A stretch of DNA of 64,000 bases from Roseovarius sp. THAF27 (GCF_009363655.1 NZ_CP045393.1:496001-560000), one strand, 5' to 3'. Positions 37,215 to 46,870 are shown, counted from the stretch's first letter. The notes: generated by a model from the letters alone, not told the origin. Made by a program: numbers and translations.

Positions 37215-38483
37215 ATGGATTCGATACTCGTGACGGGCAATGGCCCGCTGCAGGGGCAAATCCCCATTGCCGGGGCCAAGAACGCCTGCCTCACGCTGAT
37301 GCCGGCGACCTTGCTGAGCGATGAGCCCCTAACGCTGACTAACGCGCCACGCCTGTCGGATATCAAGACGATGACCGCGTTGTTGCAGTCGCTCGGGGCG
37401 GAGGTGACCACGTTGCAGGACGGGCAGGTGCTGGCGATGTCGAGCCACCGCCTCGACAATCACGTGGCCGACTACGACATCGTGCGCAAGATGCGTGCCT
37501 CGATCCTGGTGCTCGGACCGATGCTGGCCCGCGACGGACACGCGGTAGTCTCTCTTCCCGGGGGCTGCGCCATCGGGGCTCGGCCTGTCGACCTGCATCT
37601 CAAGGCGCTGGAGGCGATGGGCGCCGAGCTAGAACTGAAGGAAGGGTATGTGCACGCCAAGGCGCCCGGCGGGCTGAAAGGCGGCGTCGTGGACTTTCCT
37701 CTGGTGTCGGTGGGTGCCACCGAGAACGCGCTGATGGCCGCGACGCTGGCCAAGGGCACGACGGTGCTGCGCGGCGCGGCGCGCGAGCCCGAAATCGTGG
37801 ATCTGGCGCATTGCCTGCGCAAGATGGGCGCCGAGATCGAGGGCGAAGGCACCAGCGAAATCACGATCCAGGGCGTCGATCGCCTGCACGGCGCGACGCA
37901 CCCTGTTGTCACGGACCGGATCGAGCTGGGCACCTTCATGCTTGCCCCTGCCATCTGCGGCGGCGAGGTCGAGTGCCTGGGCGGTCGCATCGACCTCCTC
38001 GAGGCATTCTGCGAAAAGCTGGATGCCGCTGGGGTATCGGTGGAAGAAACCGAAGCAGGCCTGAAGGTCACGCGCAAGAACGGCAGGGTTCGCGCGGTCG
38101 ATGTGATCACAGAGCCTTTCCCGGGCTTTCCAACCGATCTGCAAGCCCAGATGATGGCGCTGATGTGCACGGCCGTGGGTACCAGCATCCTGGAAGAGAG
38201 AATTTTCGAGAACCGCTTCATGCACGCGCCCGAGCTGATGCGGATGGGCGCCCGGATCGACGTGCATGGCGGGACCGCGACCGTGACAGGTGTCGAACGC
38301 CTGAAGGGGGCGCCGGTCATGGCGACCGACCTTCGCGCGAGCGTTTCACTTATCCTGGCCGGGCTGGCCGCCGAAGGCGAAACCCTGGTCAATCGAGTCT
38401 ATCACCTTGACCGCGGCTACGAGCGAGTCGAAGAAAAACTGAGCAACGTGGGCGCTCGGATCGAACGGGTTCAAGGCGAATGA
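37215..38483 (+). CDS. murA: UDP-N-acetylglucosamine 1-carboxyvinyltransferase
   Basis: Transfers enolpyruvate from PEP to UDP-GlcNAc, the first committed step of peptidoglycan synthesis and the fosfomycin target. The 422-residue protein has [12 protein letters not shown] (catalytic Lys), the catalytic Cys118 in [16 protein letters not shown], and [16 protein letters not shown]. Its length is normal. The Cys is present, so fosfomycin sensitivity at the target is expected. ATGA overlap with the next gene. Confidence 0.96.
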   Translation: MDSILVTGNGPLQGQIPIAGAKNACLTLMPATLLSDEPLTLTNAPRLSDIKTMTALLQSLGAEVTTLQDGQVLAMSSHRLDNHVADYDIVRKMRASILVLGPMLARDGHAVVSLPGGCAIGARPVDLHLKALEAMGAELELKEGYVHAKAPGGLKGGVVDFPLVSVGATENALMAATLAKGTTVLRGAAREPEIVDLAHCLRKMGAEIEGEGTSEITIQGVDRLHGATHPVVTDRIELGTFMLAPAICGGEVECLGGRIDLLEAFCEKLDAAGVSVEETEAGLKVTRKNGRVRAVDVITEPFPGFPTDLQAQMMALMCTAVGTSILEERIFENRFMHAPELMRMGARIDVHGGTATVTGVERLKGAPVMATDLRASVSLILAGLAAEGETLVNRVYHLDRGYERVEEKLSNVGARIERVQGE

Positions 38484-38956
38484 CGGAAGATGCCAAGTTC
38501 GAAGACGGGCGAGAGGCGCCCCTGAACCTTGGGGCGTTCGACGCCGAGGACTTGGAAGTGTTGTCCAGCCTTGTGCAGGATGCGGTGTTCACGATCACCG
38601 ACATGGCCTGGCGTCCGCAGGAACGACGTCTTGCGTTCTTGGTCAACCGCTTCCGCTGGGAAGACGAGGGGCGCCAACGGCACGGGGCCGAACGCGTGCG
38701 CTCGGTGCTGGTGATAGACAATGTTCTGGGGGTCGCAAGCCAGGGGATCGACCGTGGCGACACGGGCACGATCCTGTCCGTCCTGAGTATCGGTTTCGAG
38801 CCTGATGCCGCGGACGATGTATCCGGATACATCACCCTGACGCTGGCGGGCGACGGCGCGGTCAGGGCAAGGATCGAAGCGCTGGAAGTGAGTTTGCGGG
38901 ATGTGACCCGACCCTATCGCGCGCCGTCGCGCAAAGCGCCCGATCACGGCGCATGA
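38480..38956 (+). CDS. DUF2948 family protein
   Basis: A 158-residue protein with the DUF2948 pattern ([58 protein letters not shown]). The family is largely alphaproteobacterial and of unknown function. It overlaps murA by 4 bases and lies upstream of hisD, an order that is conserved in rhodobacters as far as I know. Confidence 0.85.
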   Translation: MTEDAKFEDGREAPLNLGAFDAEDLEVLSSLVQDAVFTITDMAWRPQERRLAFLVNRFRWEDEGRQRHGAERVRSVLVIDNVLGVASQGIDRGDTGTILSVLSIGFEPDAADDVSGYITLTLAGDGAVRARIEALEVSLRDVTRPYRAPSRKAPDHGA

Positions 38957-38987
38957 GCCTGCCCGGGCACGGGGCGGAGCGGGTGGA

Positions 38988-39755
38988 ATGAACATCGCGC
39001 GTTTCGTCATGGTCGCCGTGCCGCTTGGGGTCGTCCTGATCTATTTCATCATGCAGTCCCTGACCGTTGGCGAAGCCGCGCACCGCGACCTCGTCCAAGA
39101 CGGAAAGTTGATGCAAGACGTCCGGAAGCGGTCTTTTCCCGGTCTCTATGACGCGATCGAGACACGGTTCCCGAAAGCCTATGCCGAACATGTCGAAGAG
39201 ATCGAGGAGATCGCGCTTGATACTGATGTGGCTCGTCATGACCTGGGGCCAGCGCTCATGGCGGAAAGCGATGCGTTCGTGGCTGACTTGAGGGGCGAGA
39301 ACGCGCAATATCTCAGTCTTGCCGGGCGGGGGCCGCTGTTGGAAATCCAGCGGGCTCAACTGGCGCTGCTGAAGGATCTTTCCGGCTCGCCCGAGCTGTG
39401 CGGCCGGGTCGCAAAAGGGGGACTGACCTATCTCGATCGAGCAGGACTTGGCCAGGTCGACAGGCAATTGCATGGCAGATGGCTGGCGGCGCTGGTGACG
39501 GCCATGGCCGCGGGGCGCGATGCTCCCGAAGAATTCCGGCCGCCCTCGGCCGACGACTGGTACAACTTTCTGCGTGAATGGCGCGAGGAGGACGGGACGA
39601 TGCGCCCGGAGGTCGAGGCTTACCTGTCTTCGCAGAAGGTCGATCCGGAGCTTTTCTGCGCGGGGGCCGTGGCGTTCACCCGGCGTCTGATCGCGGATAC
39701 GAGCCCCTCGGGCTTGCGTATCCTGGTCGATTACACCGGCAGCCTGGCGCGCTGA
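38988..39755 (+). CDS. membrane-anchored protein of unknown function
   Basis: A 255-residue protein with one N-terminal membrane segment (residues about 4-24, VMVAVPLGVVLIYFIM) and a helical, probably periplasmic body. Two cysteines (one in GSPELCGRV, one in PELFCAGAV) could form a disulfide. I see no recognised domain. It lies between the DUF2948 gene and hisD in the same direction, with 31- and 81-base gaps. Confidence 0.7.
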   Translation: MNIARFVMVAVPLGVVLIYFIMQSLTVGEAAHRDLVQDGKLMQDVRKRSFPGLYDAIETRFPKAYAEHVEEIEEIALDTDVARHDLGPALMAESDAFVADLRGENAQYLSLAGRGPLLEIQRAQLALLKDLSGSPELCGRVAKGGLTYLDRAGLGQVDRQLHGRWLAALVTAMAAGRDAPEEFRPPSADDWYNFLREWREEDGTMRPEVEAYLSSQKVDPELFCAGAVAFTRRLIADTSPSGLRILVDYTGSLAR

Positions 39756-39836
39756 TCCGTCCGGCATGAACGCGGCAAAGGCCCTTGAGCGACCGGCGCG
39801 CCCGGTCTAAGTCTGCGCCGCGACAGGAGAATGCCC

Positions 39837-41141
39837 ATGCCCGTGCGACTGACGACGAAAGACGACGATTTCGAACGCCGCTTCACGGCGCTTCTGAGCG
39901 CCAAGCGCGAGGACAGTCCCGACGTGGATGAGACCGTCGCTGGTATCATCGCCGATGTCCGCACACGCGGTGACGCGGCACTGATCGAACTGACGGCAAA
40001 ATTCGACCGCCTGGCCCTGACCCCGGCCACGTTGCGCTTTTCACGCGATGAGATCGAGGCATTGGTGACCCGGGTCCCCCATGAAGAGCGAGAGGCGCTG
40101 GAGCTGGCCGCCGCGCGCATCCGGACCTATCACGAGCGCCAACTGCCCGAAGACGCCTCGTGGCAGGACGAATGCGGTGCGACACTCGGCTGGCGCTGGT
40201 CGGCGGTCAGCGCGGCTGGACTGTACGTGCCCGGCGGCCTGGCGTCATATCCGTCTTCGGTATTGATGAACGCGATACCGGCCAAGGTGGCCGGCGTGGA
40301 AAGGCTGGCGATCGTGGTGCCCACGCCCGACGGTGTGGCCAATCCGGCGGTTCTGGCAGCAGCGCAGATCGCAGGAGTCGACGAGATTTACCGGGTGGGC
40401 GGCGCGCAGGCCGTGGCCGCGCTTGCCTATGGAACCGAGAGCATCGCGCCGGTCGACAAGATCACCGGGCCGGGCAACGCCTATGTCGCTGCGGCCAAGC
40501 GGCGGGTTTTCGGCAAGGTCGGGATCGACATGATCGCAGGGCCGTCCGAGATCCTGGTGATCGCGGATCGCGACAACGAGCCGGACTGGATCGCGCTCGA
40601 CATGCTGAGCCAGGCGGAACACGACGAGAGCGCTCAGGCGCTGTTGATCACCGACGATTCCGTCTTTGCGGACGCTGTGGAGACGGCGATCAAGGCACGC
40701 CTGGAAACGCTGGAACGCCGGGCCATTGCCGGGGCAAGCTGGCGTGATTTCGGCGCGGTGATCGTGGTGGACGACATGGAAGACGGTGCAAGACTGGCCA
40801 ACAGAATCGCGCCCGAGCACCTGGAATTGTGCGTGGCCGAGCCCGAGGCGTTGGCGGCGAAGATCACCCATGCAGGTGCGATTTTCCTTGGAGCATGGAC
40901 GCCGGAAGCTATCGGAGATTACGTCGGCGGGCCAAATCACGTGCTTCCCACGGCCCGCTCCGCCCGCTTTTCCAGCGGTCTTAACGTCTTGGACTTCATG
41001 AAGAAAACGACGATGGCGCGGATGACGCCGGGGTCGCTCAGGGCAATCGGACCCGCGGCGGAAACGCTGGCACGGTCTGAAAGCCTGGAGGCGCACGGGC
41101 TGTCGGTACGCGCTCGGTTGGACAAGCTGAACCAGGGCTAG
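39837..41141 (+). CDS. hisD: histidinol dehydrogenase
   Basis: NAD- and zinc-dependent enzyme of the last two steps of histidine synthesis (histidinol to histidine). It has AGLYVPGG, GPGNAYVAAAKR, zinc ligands Gln/His in LSQAEHDE, catalytic Glu-His in IAPEHLEL, Asp in [14 protein letters not shown], and the last zinc His in EAHGLSVRAR. ATG at 39837 (434 residues) is preferred over ATG 39831 because AGGAG then lies 7 instead of 1 base upstream. The hpsN-like gene at 10.5 kb is a paralogue. Confidence 0.94.
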   Translation: MPVRLTTKDDDFERRFTALLSAKREDSPDVDETVAGIIADVRTRGDAALIELTAKFDRLALTPATLRFSRDEIEALVTRVPHEEREALELAAARIRTYHERQLPEDASWQDECGATLGWRWSAVSAAGLYVPGGLASYPSSVLMNAIPAKVAGVERLAIVVPTPDGVANPAVLAAAQIAGVDEIYRVGGAQAVAALAYGTESIAPVDKITGPGNAYVAAAKRRVFGKVGIDMIAGPSEILVIADRDNEPDWIALDMLSQAEHDESAQALLITDDSVFADAVETAIKARLETLERRAIAGASWRDFGAVIVVDDMEDGARLANRIAPEHLELCVAEPEALAAKITHAGAIFLGAWTPEAIGDYVGGPNHVLPTARSARFSSGLNVLDFMKKTTMARMTPGSLRAIGPAAETLARSESLEAHGLSVRARLDKLNQG

Positions 41142-41277
41142 GCATCCCGCCTGTCAGGCCTTTCGGCCTGCCGCGCATGTCACAGCGTCGCAAAAACACC
41201 TTGTACCGACGCTTGGCTGCATTGCCCGCTTACACCTGGTGGGGTAGGCAGGACCGAGACTGCCGAAGAGATGACCC

Positions 41278-41757
41278 ATGAGCCGTATCTGTCATATCGA
41301 GTTGGATGACGCCAACCTGCCTCCGCCCACGCCCGAGATCGAGCAGGAGCGGAAAGTGGCCATGTTCGACCTGATCGAGGAGAACTCTTTCAGCCTGCCG
41401 ATCCGTGATGACCGGGTGGCGCCCGACGGGCCTTATCGTGTCGGGCTGTCGATCCGCGAGAAGCGGCTCGTGTTCGATATCCGTACCGAAGACGATGCGC
41501 CGGCGGCGGAATTTCACCTTTCCCTGTCGCCCTTTAGGCAAGTCGTCAAGGATTACTGGGCGATCTGCGAAAGCTATTTCGACGCGGTGAAGAACATGCC
41601 GCCAAGCCAGATCGAGACCATCGACATGGCGCGCCGGGGCATTCACAACGAAGGTGCGCGGGTGCTGGAGGAGCGGCTGGACGGCAAGGCGAAGGTCGAC
41701 ACCGACACCGCGCGGCGCCTGTTCACGCTGATCTGCGTGCTGCATTTCGGGAGCTGA
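41278..41757 (+). CDS. UPF0262 family protein
   Basis: A 159-residue protein matching the alphaproteobacterial UPF0262 family (ERKVAMFDLIEENSF, then FHLSLSPFRQVVKDYWAICESYFDAVK, IETIDMARRGIHNEGARVLEERL). No function is known. It sits downstream of hisD and 5 bases before the phosphatase-like gene, the usual neighbourhood of this family. Confidence 0.87.
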   Translation: MSRICHIELDDANLPPPTPEIEQERKVAMFDLIEENSFSLPIRDDRVAPDGPYRVGLSIREKRLVFDIRTEDDAPAAEFHLSLSPFRQVVKDYWAICESYFDAVKNMPPSQIETIDMARRGIHNEGARVLEERLDGKAKVDTDTARRLFTLICVLHFGS

Positions 41758-41762
41758 CGCAG

Positions 41763-42224
41763 ATGGTCGAGGAGCTTCCTCAGTCCGTTTTGTTTTGCTG
41801 CGACCACAATTCCGCGCGCTCGCCCATGGCTGAGGGCATCATGAAAAAGCTATATGGCACCGATACTTATGTCCAGTCGGCCGGGGTCAAAGGGGACATG
41901 GACATCGACGGGTTCTCGATCGCGGTCTGCGACGAGATCGGGGTCGAGCTCGCGCGGCACCGAACCCGAAGCTTTGACGAGATGGAGCAGTGGGGCGATG
42001 ACCTGTCCTCGTTCGATCTGGTGGTCGCGCTCAGCCCGGCGAGCCAGCGTAAAGCCCTTGATCTCACACGGGTTTTTCATCTCGACGTGGTCTATTGGCC
42101 GATCCTCGACCCGACCGGGCTGGGCGAAACACGAGAGGCGAAACTGAATGCCTACCGACAGACCCGCGACCAGATCGTGGAGCATCTCAAACGACGGTGG
42201 GGCGATCCCAAGGATATGAAATGA
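41763..42224 (+). CDS. low-molecular-weight phosphatase family protein
   Basis: A 153-residue protein of the LMW protein tyrosine phosphatase/arsenate reductase fold. The phosphate loop is CCDHNSARSPMAE, giving the Cys13-x5-Arg19 signature, with a general-acid candidate Asp in ILDPTG. It is the phosphatase linked to UPF0262 and hisD in rhodobacters. The phospho-protein or small substrate is not known. Its stop overlaps the next ATG. Confidence 0.85.
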   Translation: MVEELPQSVLFCCDHNSARSPMAEGIMKKLYGTDTYVQSAGVKGDMDIDGFSIAVCDEIGVELARHRTRSFDEMEQWGDDLSSFDLVVALSPASQRKALDLTRVFHLDVVYWPILDPTGLGETREAKLNAYRQTRDQIVEHLKRRWGDPKDMK

Positions 42225-42622
42225 CTGCAAAAAATGTGATCTCCGCCTATTTCGAAGCGTTCAACAACGGCGACGTGGATGCAATGCTGGACTGCCTGAG
42301 CGAGGACGTGGCGCACCACGTCAACGAAGGGCAGGTGCGCCGGGGCAAGGACGCCTTTGCCGAATTCTGCGCGCATATGAGCCGCTGTTATAGCGAACAT
42401 CTTGATAATATGGTGATTTTCGAGGCCGAGGCTGGCACGCGCGGGGCGGCGGAATACGTCGTGAACGGCACCTACCTGGAGACCGACGCGGGGCTGCCCG
42501 AGGCGAAGGGGCAGACGTACAAGCTGCCTGCCGGGTCGTTTTTCTCTTTGGAAAACAACAAGATCACCCGGGTCGTGACCTATTACAACCTCGCGGACTG
42601 GATCAAACAGGTCAACGCCTGA
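42221..42622 (+). CDS. SnoaL/NTF2-like (ketosteroid isomerase-related) protein
   Basis: A 133-residue cone-shaped alpha+beta protein with the family start VISAYFEAFNNGDVDAMLDCLSEDVAHHVNEG and the segment DNMVIFEAEAGTRGAAEYVVNGTY. The catalytic pocket residues vary in this family, so activity cannot be inferred. The start at 42221 overlaps the upstream phosphatase stop by 4 bases (ATGA) and ends where the GNAT gene begins. Confidence 0.82.
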   Translation: MTAKNVISAYFEAFNNGDVDAMLDCLSEDVAHHVNEGQVRRGKDAFAEFCAHMSRCYSEHLDNMVIFEAEAGTRGAAEYVVNGTYLETDAGLPEAKGQTYKLPAGSFFSLENNKITRVVTYYNLADWIKQVNA

Positions 42623-43209
42623 TGCGGGTCGAACGGCTGACCGGCGAAAACCTGGTGGCGGCGCTGGACGATGTGGCGCAGCTTCGGATCACGGTTTTCC
42701 GTGACTTTCCATACCTTTACGATGGCGACGCCGCCTATGAGCGCGCCTATCTGGAGCCCTATCGGCAGAGCGAGGACGCGATCGTGGTGGCGGCGTTCGA
42801 CTGCGACCGGCTGGTCGGGGCCTCGACGGGCACGCCGATGGAGGATCATGCCGAGGATTTCGGAGCGGCATTTTCCGAGCAAGATATTGATATGAAAGAT
42901 ATCTTTTATTGCGCCGAGAGTGTCTTGCTGCCCGAATACCGCGGCCGCGGGCTGGGTCATGCGTTCTTTGATGCGCGGGAGGCCCATGCGCGGGCGCTGG
43001 GCCGCGACTATGTCGCGTTTTGCGGGGTCGTCAGGCCGCCGGATCATCCAATGAAGCCAGACACTTACCGGCCTCTGGATGGCTTCTGGCGCAAGCGGGG
43101 ATATGCGCCTGTGGAGGGGGCCGTGGCGACCTATCGCTGGAAGGATATCGACCAGTCCGAGGAGACCGATCACCCCCTGCAATTCTGGATGCGGCGACTC
43201 GAAGGTTAA
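42622..43209 (+). CDS. GNAT family acetyltransferase
   Basis: A 195-residue GNAT protein. Motif A is ESVLLPEYRGRGLGHAFFDAREAHA (acetyl-CoA pyrophosphate loop RGRGLG). It starts in the TGATG of the previous stop. The acceptor substrate is not evident. Last gene of the hisD-UPF0262-phosphatase-NTF2-GNAT run; downstream lies a gene-poor stretch. Confidence 0.85.
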   Translation: MRVERLTGENLVAALDDVAQLRITVFRDFPYLYDGDAAYERAYLEPYRQSEDAIVVAAFDCDRLVGASTGTPMEDHAEDFGAAFSEQDIDMKDIFYCAESVLLPEYRGRGLGHAFFDAREAHARALGRDYVAFCGVVRPPDHPMKPDTYRPLDGFWRKRGYAPVEGAVATYRWKDIDQSEETDHPLQFWMRRLEG

Positions 43210-43847
43210 CCGCGCGAAAATTCGGGAAATCGGCACGTCGGTATCGCGTCGGTATCCGGGTGGTATCGCGACGGTGCGATTTTTTCGACTTGGCCGGATA
43301 ACCGGACCGTGCGCCGGGGACGGGGCCGTGGACGCCCGAAACCCGGCAGACGCTCGGCGAGACCCGCCCGCGATGGTCTGTCGGTTGAGGGTGAGGACGA
43401 AGGCGATGCGGGCCGGTGTGGACACGCGGCGACATTTCAGAGGCAGGAAAGGCGTGGTTTCGTCAGTGTAGCTGAGCAGCGGGTGTGTGTCCGGTTGGAG
43501 CCTTGTGAGACATTGGGTTCGAGCCCCCAGCCGGTTAACAGCCGCGAAGCGGCCCGGCCATCGTCAGCCCCTCCCTTGGGCTGGCGATTTGGCTGAGGCT
43601 GGGCGCACCGACCCTTCCGAGGATGTATTTGGCAGGCATAAAGTGCTTCAGAATTGCCGTCGGATCGCCACCCCAGGGGCTGACGCTCGCCTCCGTCTGG
43701 AACGGCAGCAAAGGCCCGCATTGCAGACCTTCATGCACCTTGCGGAGAAAGTCGGGTTCGAGCGCTCTTTGAAGGATGCTGCATTGTGCATGACTGTCTT
43801 TTTCCCTTACATGCAAGTACATTGGCATAGGAGACAAATCAGTTGAG
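43210..43847. other. gene-poor region of 638 bases
   Basis: No ORF in any frame has convincing composition, start and family content. A GGTTCGAGCCC sequence at 43515-43525 resembles a tRNA T-arm, but the surrounding bases do not fold into a cloverleaf. The right part becomes AT-richer (for example around 43740-43850) toward the orphan gene at 43848. It may be the remnant of an exchanged segment. Confidence 0.4.
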
Positions 43848-44264
43848 ATGATGAAACCCTCTTATGAGATCACGACAGATTTTACCGAATACCAAGCTTG
43901 GCCATGGTTTCAGGAATATCTGGCCCTCTCGGAAGCGGCGCCAATCGCAAAAGATGCTAAGATTCTGCCCGTTTCTGTGGGCGAGGCCTATTGCACGTGG
44001 GTCTTAGGCACTCCCGAAGTGCGCGATATCGTCTACCGCGGATATGTTTTGCACAAAGTCGAAGATGATCTTGAAGACTCGCTTCTGGGAACCTCAACAA
44101 GATACTTCTTATTGCGAAACAACATATCGGAAAAGAACAGTGCAAACCTAACGGCCTGCTGGCAGGTTTTAGAACTGATCTTGATGGGAGACCTTTCGCC
44201 TCCGCCACATGAAGATGTCCGAGACAGGCTGCTGCGTCATTCATGGGCCTTCAAAAGAGTATAG
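43848..44264 (+). CDS. orphan hypothetical protein, lower GC
   Basis: A 138-residue soluble protein with no recognised motif (begins MMKPSYEITTDFTEYQAWPW; ends DRLLRHSWAFKRV). The first two codons are both ATG. Codon and base use are visibly more AT-rich than in neighbours, and it stands alone between two gene-poor stretches, so it is probably an accessory gene acquired by transfer. No function proposed. Confidence 0.6.
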   Translation: MMKPSYEITTDFTEYQAWPWFQEYLALSEAAPIAKDAKILPVSVGEAYCTWVLGTPEVRDIVYRGYVLHKVEDDLEDSLLGTSTRYFLLRNNISEKNSANLTACWQVLELILMGDLSPPPHEDVRDRLLRHSWAFKRV

Positions 44265-44597
44265 ATGTTCGCGTCGTCAATTCGCCTGCCTGCGCACGTG
44301 AAGCTTCGTCTGGATAACTTAGCAGTCGGCGTATGGTGCGACGGTCCAACACTCATTTCATAACAGTCATTTTGCACGCGGCCTAAGAGCGGTCTATTGG
44401 CGCAGCCGCAGCGAAAGCCCGCTCCGCCCCTGCGCAGCCGTCATTCGGTCCCCCAGGCTCATGGCGCGGGTCCGGGCTGCCGAAATGTTGCGCGAAGCCC
44501 ACGATGCGGAAATTCGGGACGCGGGCGATGGCTCTGTGCCGCGCTTTCGGTGTACCACGTCAAGGCCCGGGGGGGCGACGAGTATGGGACAACGGAC
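44265..44597. other. intergenic region without a supported gene
   Basis: About 333 bases. The left half is AT-richer and continues the accessory patch. The right half returns to high GC and may be 5' DNA of the LpxR-like gene. A minus-strand frame (44394-44540) has an Ala/Ser/Arg-rich ending but no independent support. I see no terminator or RNA gene. Confidence 0.35.
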
Positions 44598-45524
44598 ATG
44601 ACGCGCCTCCTTGCAAATTTTCTGACCATTTTCGCGGTGCTCCTGGCCGGGCAGGCCGCCGATGCAGGCCCGCGCGAGCGCATCGGCTATGGCTGGCTGG
44701 CGACCAACGACATCGTGGGCGACCTGCACGACCGCTGGCAGACCGGATCGGTTTCGACCAGCCGGATCTGGGGACGGGGCTGGACCGGGCGCCTGCCGCA
44801 AGGATTCGGCGAGGTGCTGGAACTGCGTTTCAACGGGCGGATCGTGTCGCCGCAGAACCTGAGCCGGCCCGCGCCGGGCGACCGGCCGTTCGGTGGCGCG
44901 CTGTCGCTGGGGCTTCACACGCATTTTGCCCGTGGCGCCATGGATTATGCCGTGGGCGTGGACGTGGTGGTGACCGGGCCGCAGACCGGCCTGGACGATT
45001 TCCAGAGGTTCCTGCACGACTATCTGGGTGGCCGGGATATTTCGGGCCGGGTGCGCCGCAACCAGGTGAGCAACGACGTGAACCCCGAACTGGTGATGGA
45101 GGCCGGGCGGGATTTCGCGCTGGGTGGCAACGCGACGATCCGGCCCTTTGTCGAAGGACGTTGGGGGTTCGAGACGCTGGCGCGGGTGGGCTTGGACCTG
45201 ACGGTCGGCCAGCGCGGGCGTGACGGCCTGTTGGTGCGCGACCCGGTGACGGGACATCGATATGTGGCGGTGCAGGGCAATGAGGCGCCCGGGGCGAGTT
45301 TCGTTTTCGGGGCCGACGTGGCCTATGTGGACAGCAGCGAGCTGTTGAACCGGGACCGGGGTATCCAGCTGACGGATGCGCGGACACGGGTGCGCACGGG
45401 CGTCAACTGGCAGGGCAAGCGGGGCGGCACGATCTTTTACGGGCTGACCTGGCTGGACAAGGAATTCGAGGCGCAGAAGGAAGGTCAGCTTGTGGGATCG
45501 GTGCGACTGCGCCTTAATTTCTGA
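44598..45524 (+). CDS. LpxR-like outer-membrane lipid A deacylase family protein
   Basis: A 308-residue protein with a signal peptide (residues 1-20, ending AADA) and a DUF2219/LpxR pattern: NDIVGDLHDRWQTGS (Asn-Asp, as at the LpxR active site), GDRPFGGALSLGLH, and VVVTGPQTGLDDFQRFLHD. It ends VGSVRLRLNF, with a terminal Phe as in outer-membrane beta-barrels. LpxR removes the 3'-acyloxyacyl group of lipid A. Start set at 44598 to place the signal peptide at the N-terminus; the ribosome site is weak. Confidence 0.75.
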   Translation: MTRLLANFLTIFAVLLAGQAADAGPRERIGYGWLATNDIVGDLHDRWQTGSVSTSRIWGRGWTGRLPQGFGEVLELRFNGRIVSPQNLSRPAPGDRPFGGALSLGLHTHFARGAMDYAVGVDVVVTGPQTGLDDFQRFLHDYLGGRDISGRVRRNQVSNDVNPELVMEAGRDFALGGNATIRPFVEGRWGFETLARVGLDLTVGQRGRDGLLVRDPVTGHRYVAVQGNEAPGASFVFGADVAYVDSSELLNRDRGIQLTDARTRVRTGVNWQGKRGGTIFYGLTWLDKEFEAQKEGQLVGSVRLRLNF

Positions 45525-45622
45525 TCGTAACCCCTTGAAAATGCTTCCCAGAGTGATTCGCGCCTGCTAGCCTGCCCGCACAAAAAGACAAAAAAAGACT
45601 AAAAAAGGCAGGCATACAGGCA

Positions 45623-46687
45623 ATGGGAACGACCTTTCGGGGCGCGTTCGTCATCTCCTGGTCGCAGACGGAAGTGGACGGTTTGGACGCCGCTCCTGTC
45701 CAGTCTCTCAACGTGGGGGCCGCATGGTCCTGGCGCGGGGATCTGGTGCGGGTGGACGGGCCCAATGAAGTACTGCGCCTTGAGCGGACGGAACGGGACG
45801 CAATGAGCCGCAAATGCGCGGCAAAGCTGGTGCGGCGGCTGGTGACGGCGGCGCGCACGGGGACAACGCAACTGGACGAGGTGGAGGTGCACGAGCCGCT
45901 GATGGACAGCGGATTCGTGGTGACCAACGGAGTGCGCAGCTATACCATCACGGTGATCGAGGTGGGGCACGAGGCGCCGCCCCTGCTGATGTTCCTCGAC
46001 GAGATCCCGCCGAGAAACACCGAGATGTGGATCGTGCACCAATCGCTGGGCGCGCATCGCAGCCAGACGACCGACGTGGAAAGCGGCGGGGTGATCTGTT
46101 TTACCCCCGGCACGCGGATCGAGACGCCGGACGGCCCGCGGCTGGTCGAGGAGTTGCGCGAGGGCGATTATGTGCAGACCAAGGACAACGGCGCGGAAGA
46201 GATCCAGTGGATCGGCAGCCGGCGGATGAGCGGCGCGCGGCTGTTTGCGATGCCGCATCTGCGCCCCATCCGCATCCGCGCGGGCGCGCTGGGCGTCGAG
46301 CGGCCGGACGAGGAGCTGCTGGTCAGTCCCGAGCACCGGATGCTGGTCGAGGGCGAGATCGCGCAGGCGCTTTACAACACGCCCGAAGTGCTGGTGTCGG
46401 CCAAGGACCTGGTGAACGGGCGCAACATCACGATCGACCTGGCGGTGCGGGAGGTGACCTATGTGCACCTCTTGTTGCCGCGCCACCAGGTGTTGTGGGC
46501 CAACGGGGTGGAGACCGAGAGCTTTCATCCCGCGTCCGCGTCGCTTCAGGCGCTGGACGACGAGGACCGCAAGCGGCTGTTGGAGTACAATCCGACGCTG
46601 GAATTCGAGCCGCAGACCTATGGCGGATTCGCCCGGCGCAACCTGAGCGCGTCTGAGGCGGCGATCCTTCAGCACGAGGCGGCCTAA
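45623..46687 (+). CDS. Hint-domain (hedgehog/intein-type) protein
   Basis: A 354-residue protein. Residues about 155-320 form a Hint module: the start GVICFTPGTRIETPDGPRLVEELREGD with its Cys, IQWIGSRRM, VSPEHRMLV (block B-like His) and LPRHQVLWANGVETESFHP. The C-terminal Asn/Cys needed for intein splicing is not evident, so at most autocleavage is expected. The N-terminal 150 residues are not recognised, and no signal peptide is seen. An A-rich tract precedes it (45581-45606). Rhodobacters often carry several such genes, mostly with unknown roles. Confidence 0.82.
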   Translation: MGTTFRGAFVISWSQTEVDGLDAAPVQSLNVGAAWSWRGDLVRVDGPNEVLRLERTERDAMSRKCAAKLVRRLVTAARTGTTQLDEVEVHEPLMDSGFVVTNGVRSYTITVIEVGHEAPPLLMFLDEIPPRNTEMWIVHQSLGAHRSQTTDVESGGVICFTPGTRIETPDGPRLVEELREGDYVQTKDNGAEEIQWIGSRRMSGARLFAMPHLRPIRIRAGALGVERPDEELLVSPEHRMLVEGEIAQALYNTPEVLVSAKDLVNGRNITIDLAVREVTYVHLLLPRHQVLWANGVETESFHPASASLQALDDEDRKRLLEYNPTLEFEPQTYGGFARRNLSASEAAILQHEAA

Positions 46688-46702
46688 GCCGCCCGGACAG
46701 AT

Positions 46703-46740
46703 TGTCACGGCGCCCCCGCCGCGGCGCGGGCGCCGTGACA
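46703..46740. terminator. strong 13-bp stem hairpin after the Hint gene
   Basis: TGTCACGGCGCCC (46703-46715) pairs perfectly with GGGCGCCGTGACA (46728-46740) around a GC-rich loop. It lies 16 bases after the Hint-gene stop. No T-run follows, so it may be a terminator needing help or an mRNA 3' stabiliser. Confidence 0.6.
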
Positions 46741-46870
46741 CATGCATCTGATTTTATGGTGCGATAACGCAGGATTATAACCGACAATTTCGGTCGTTTT
46801 TCCTTGCGCTTTCGTCGCTGGGATGCAGTTTAGGTCGGAATTTACGAAACTGTTACGCCAAGGAGTTCGC

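Noticed and set aside
41155..41170. CAGGCC-TTTC-GGCCTG hairpin after hisD
   Set aside because: Six-base stem without a T-run; not distinguishable from chance in GC-rich DNA.
43490..43545. Possible tRNA or tRNA remnant with GGTTCGAGCCC
   Set aside because: T-stem arms do not pair properly and no acceptor or anticodon arm can be formed around it.
44394..44540. Minus-strand coding remnant before the LpxR-like gene
   Set aside because: No start, ribosome site or recognisable family; composition alone is not enough.
46769..46803. Short inverted repeat ACCGACAATTTCGGT followed by CGTTTTT upstream of mrpA
   Set aside because: Only a 5-bp stem; too weak to call a terminator or operator.
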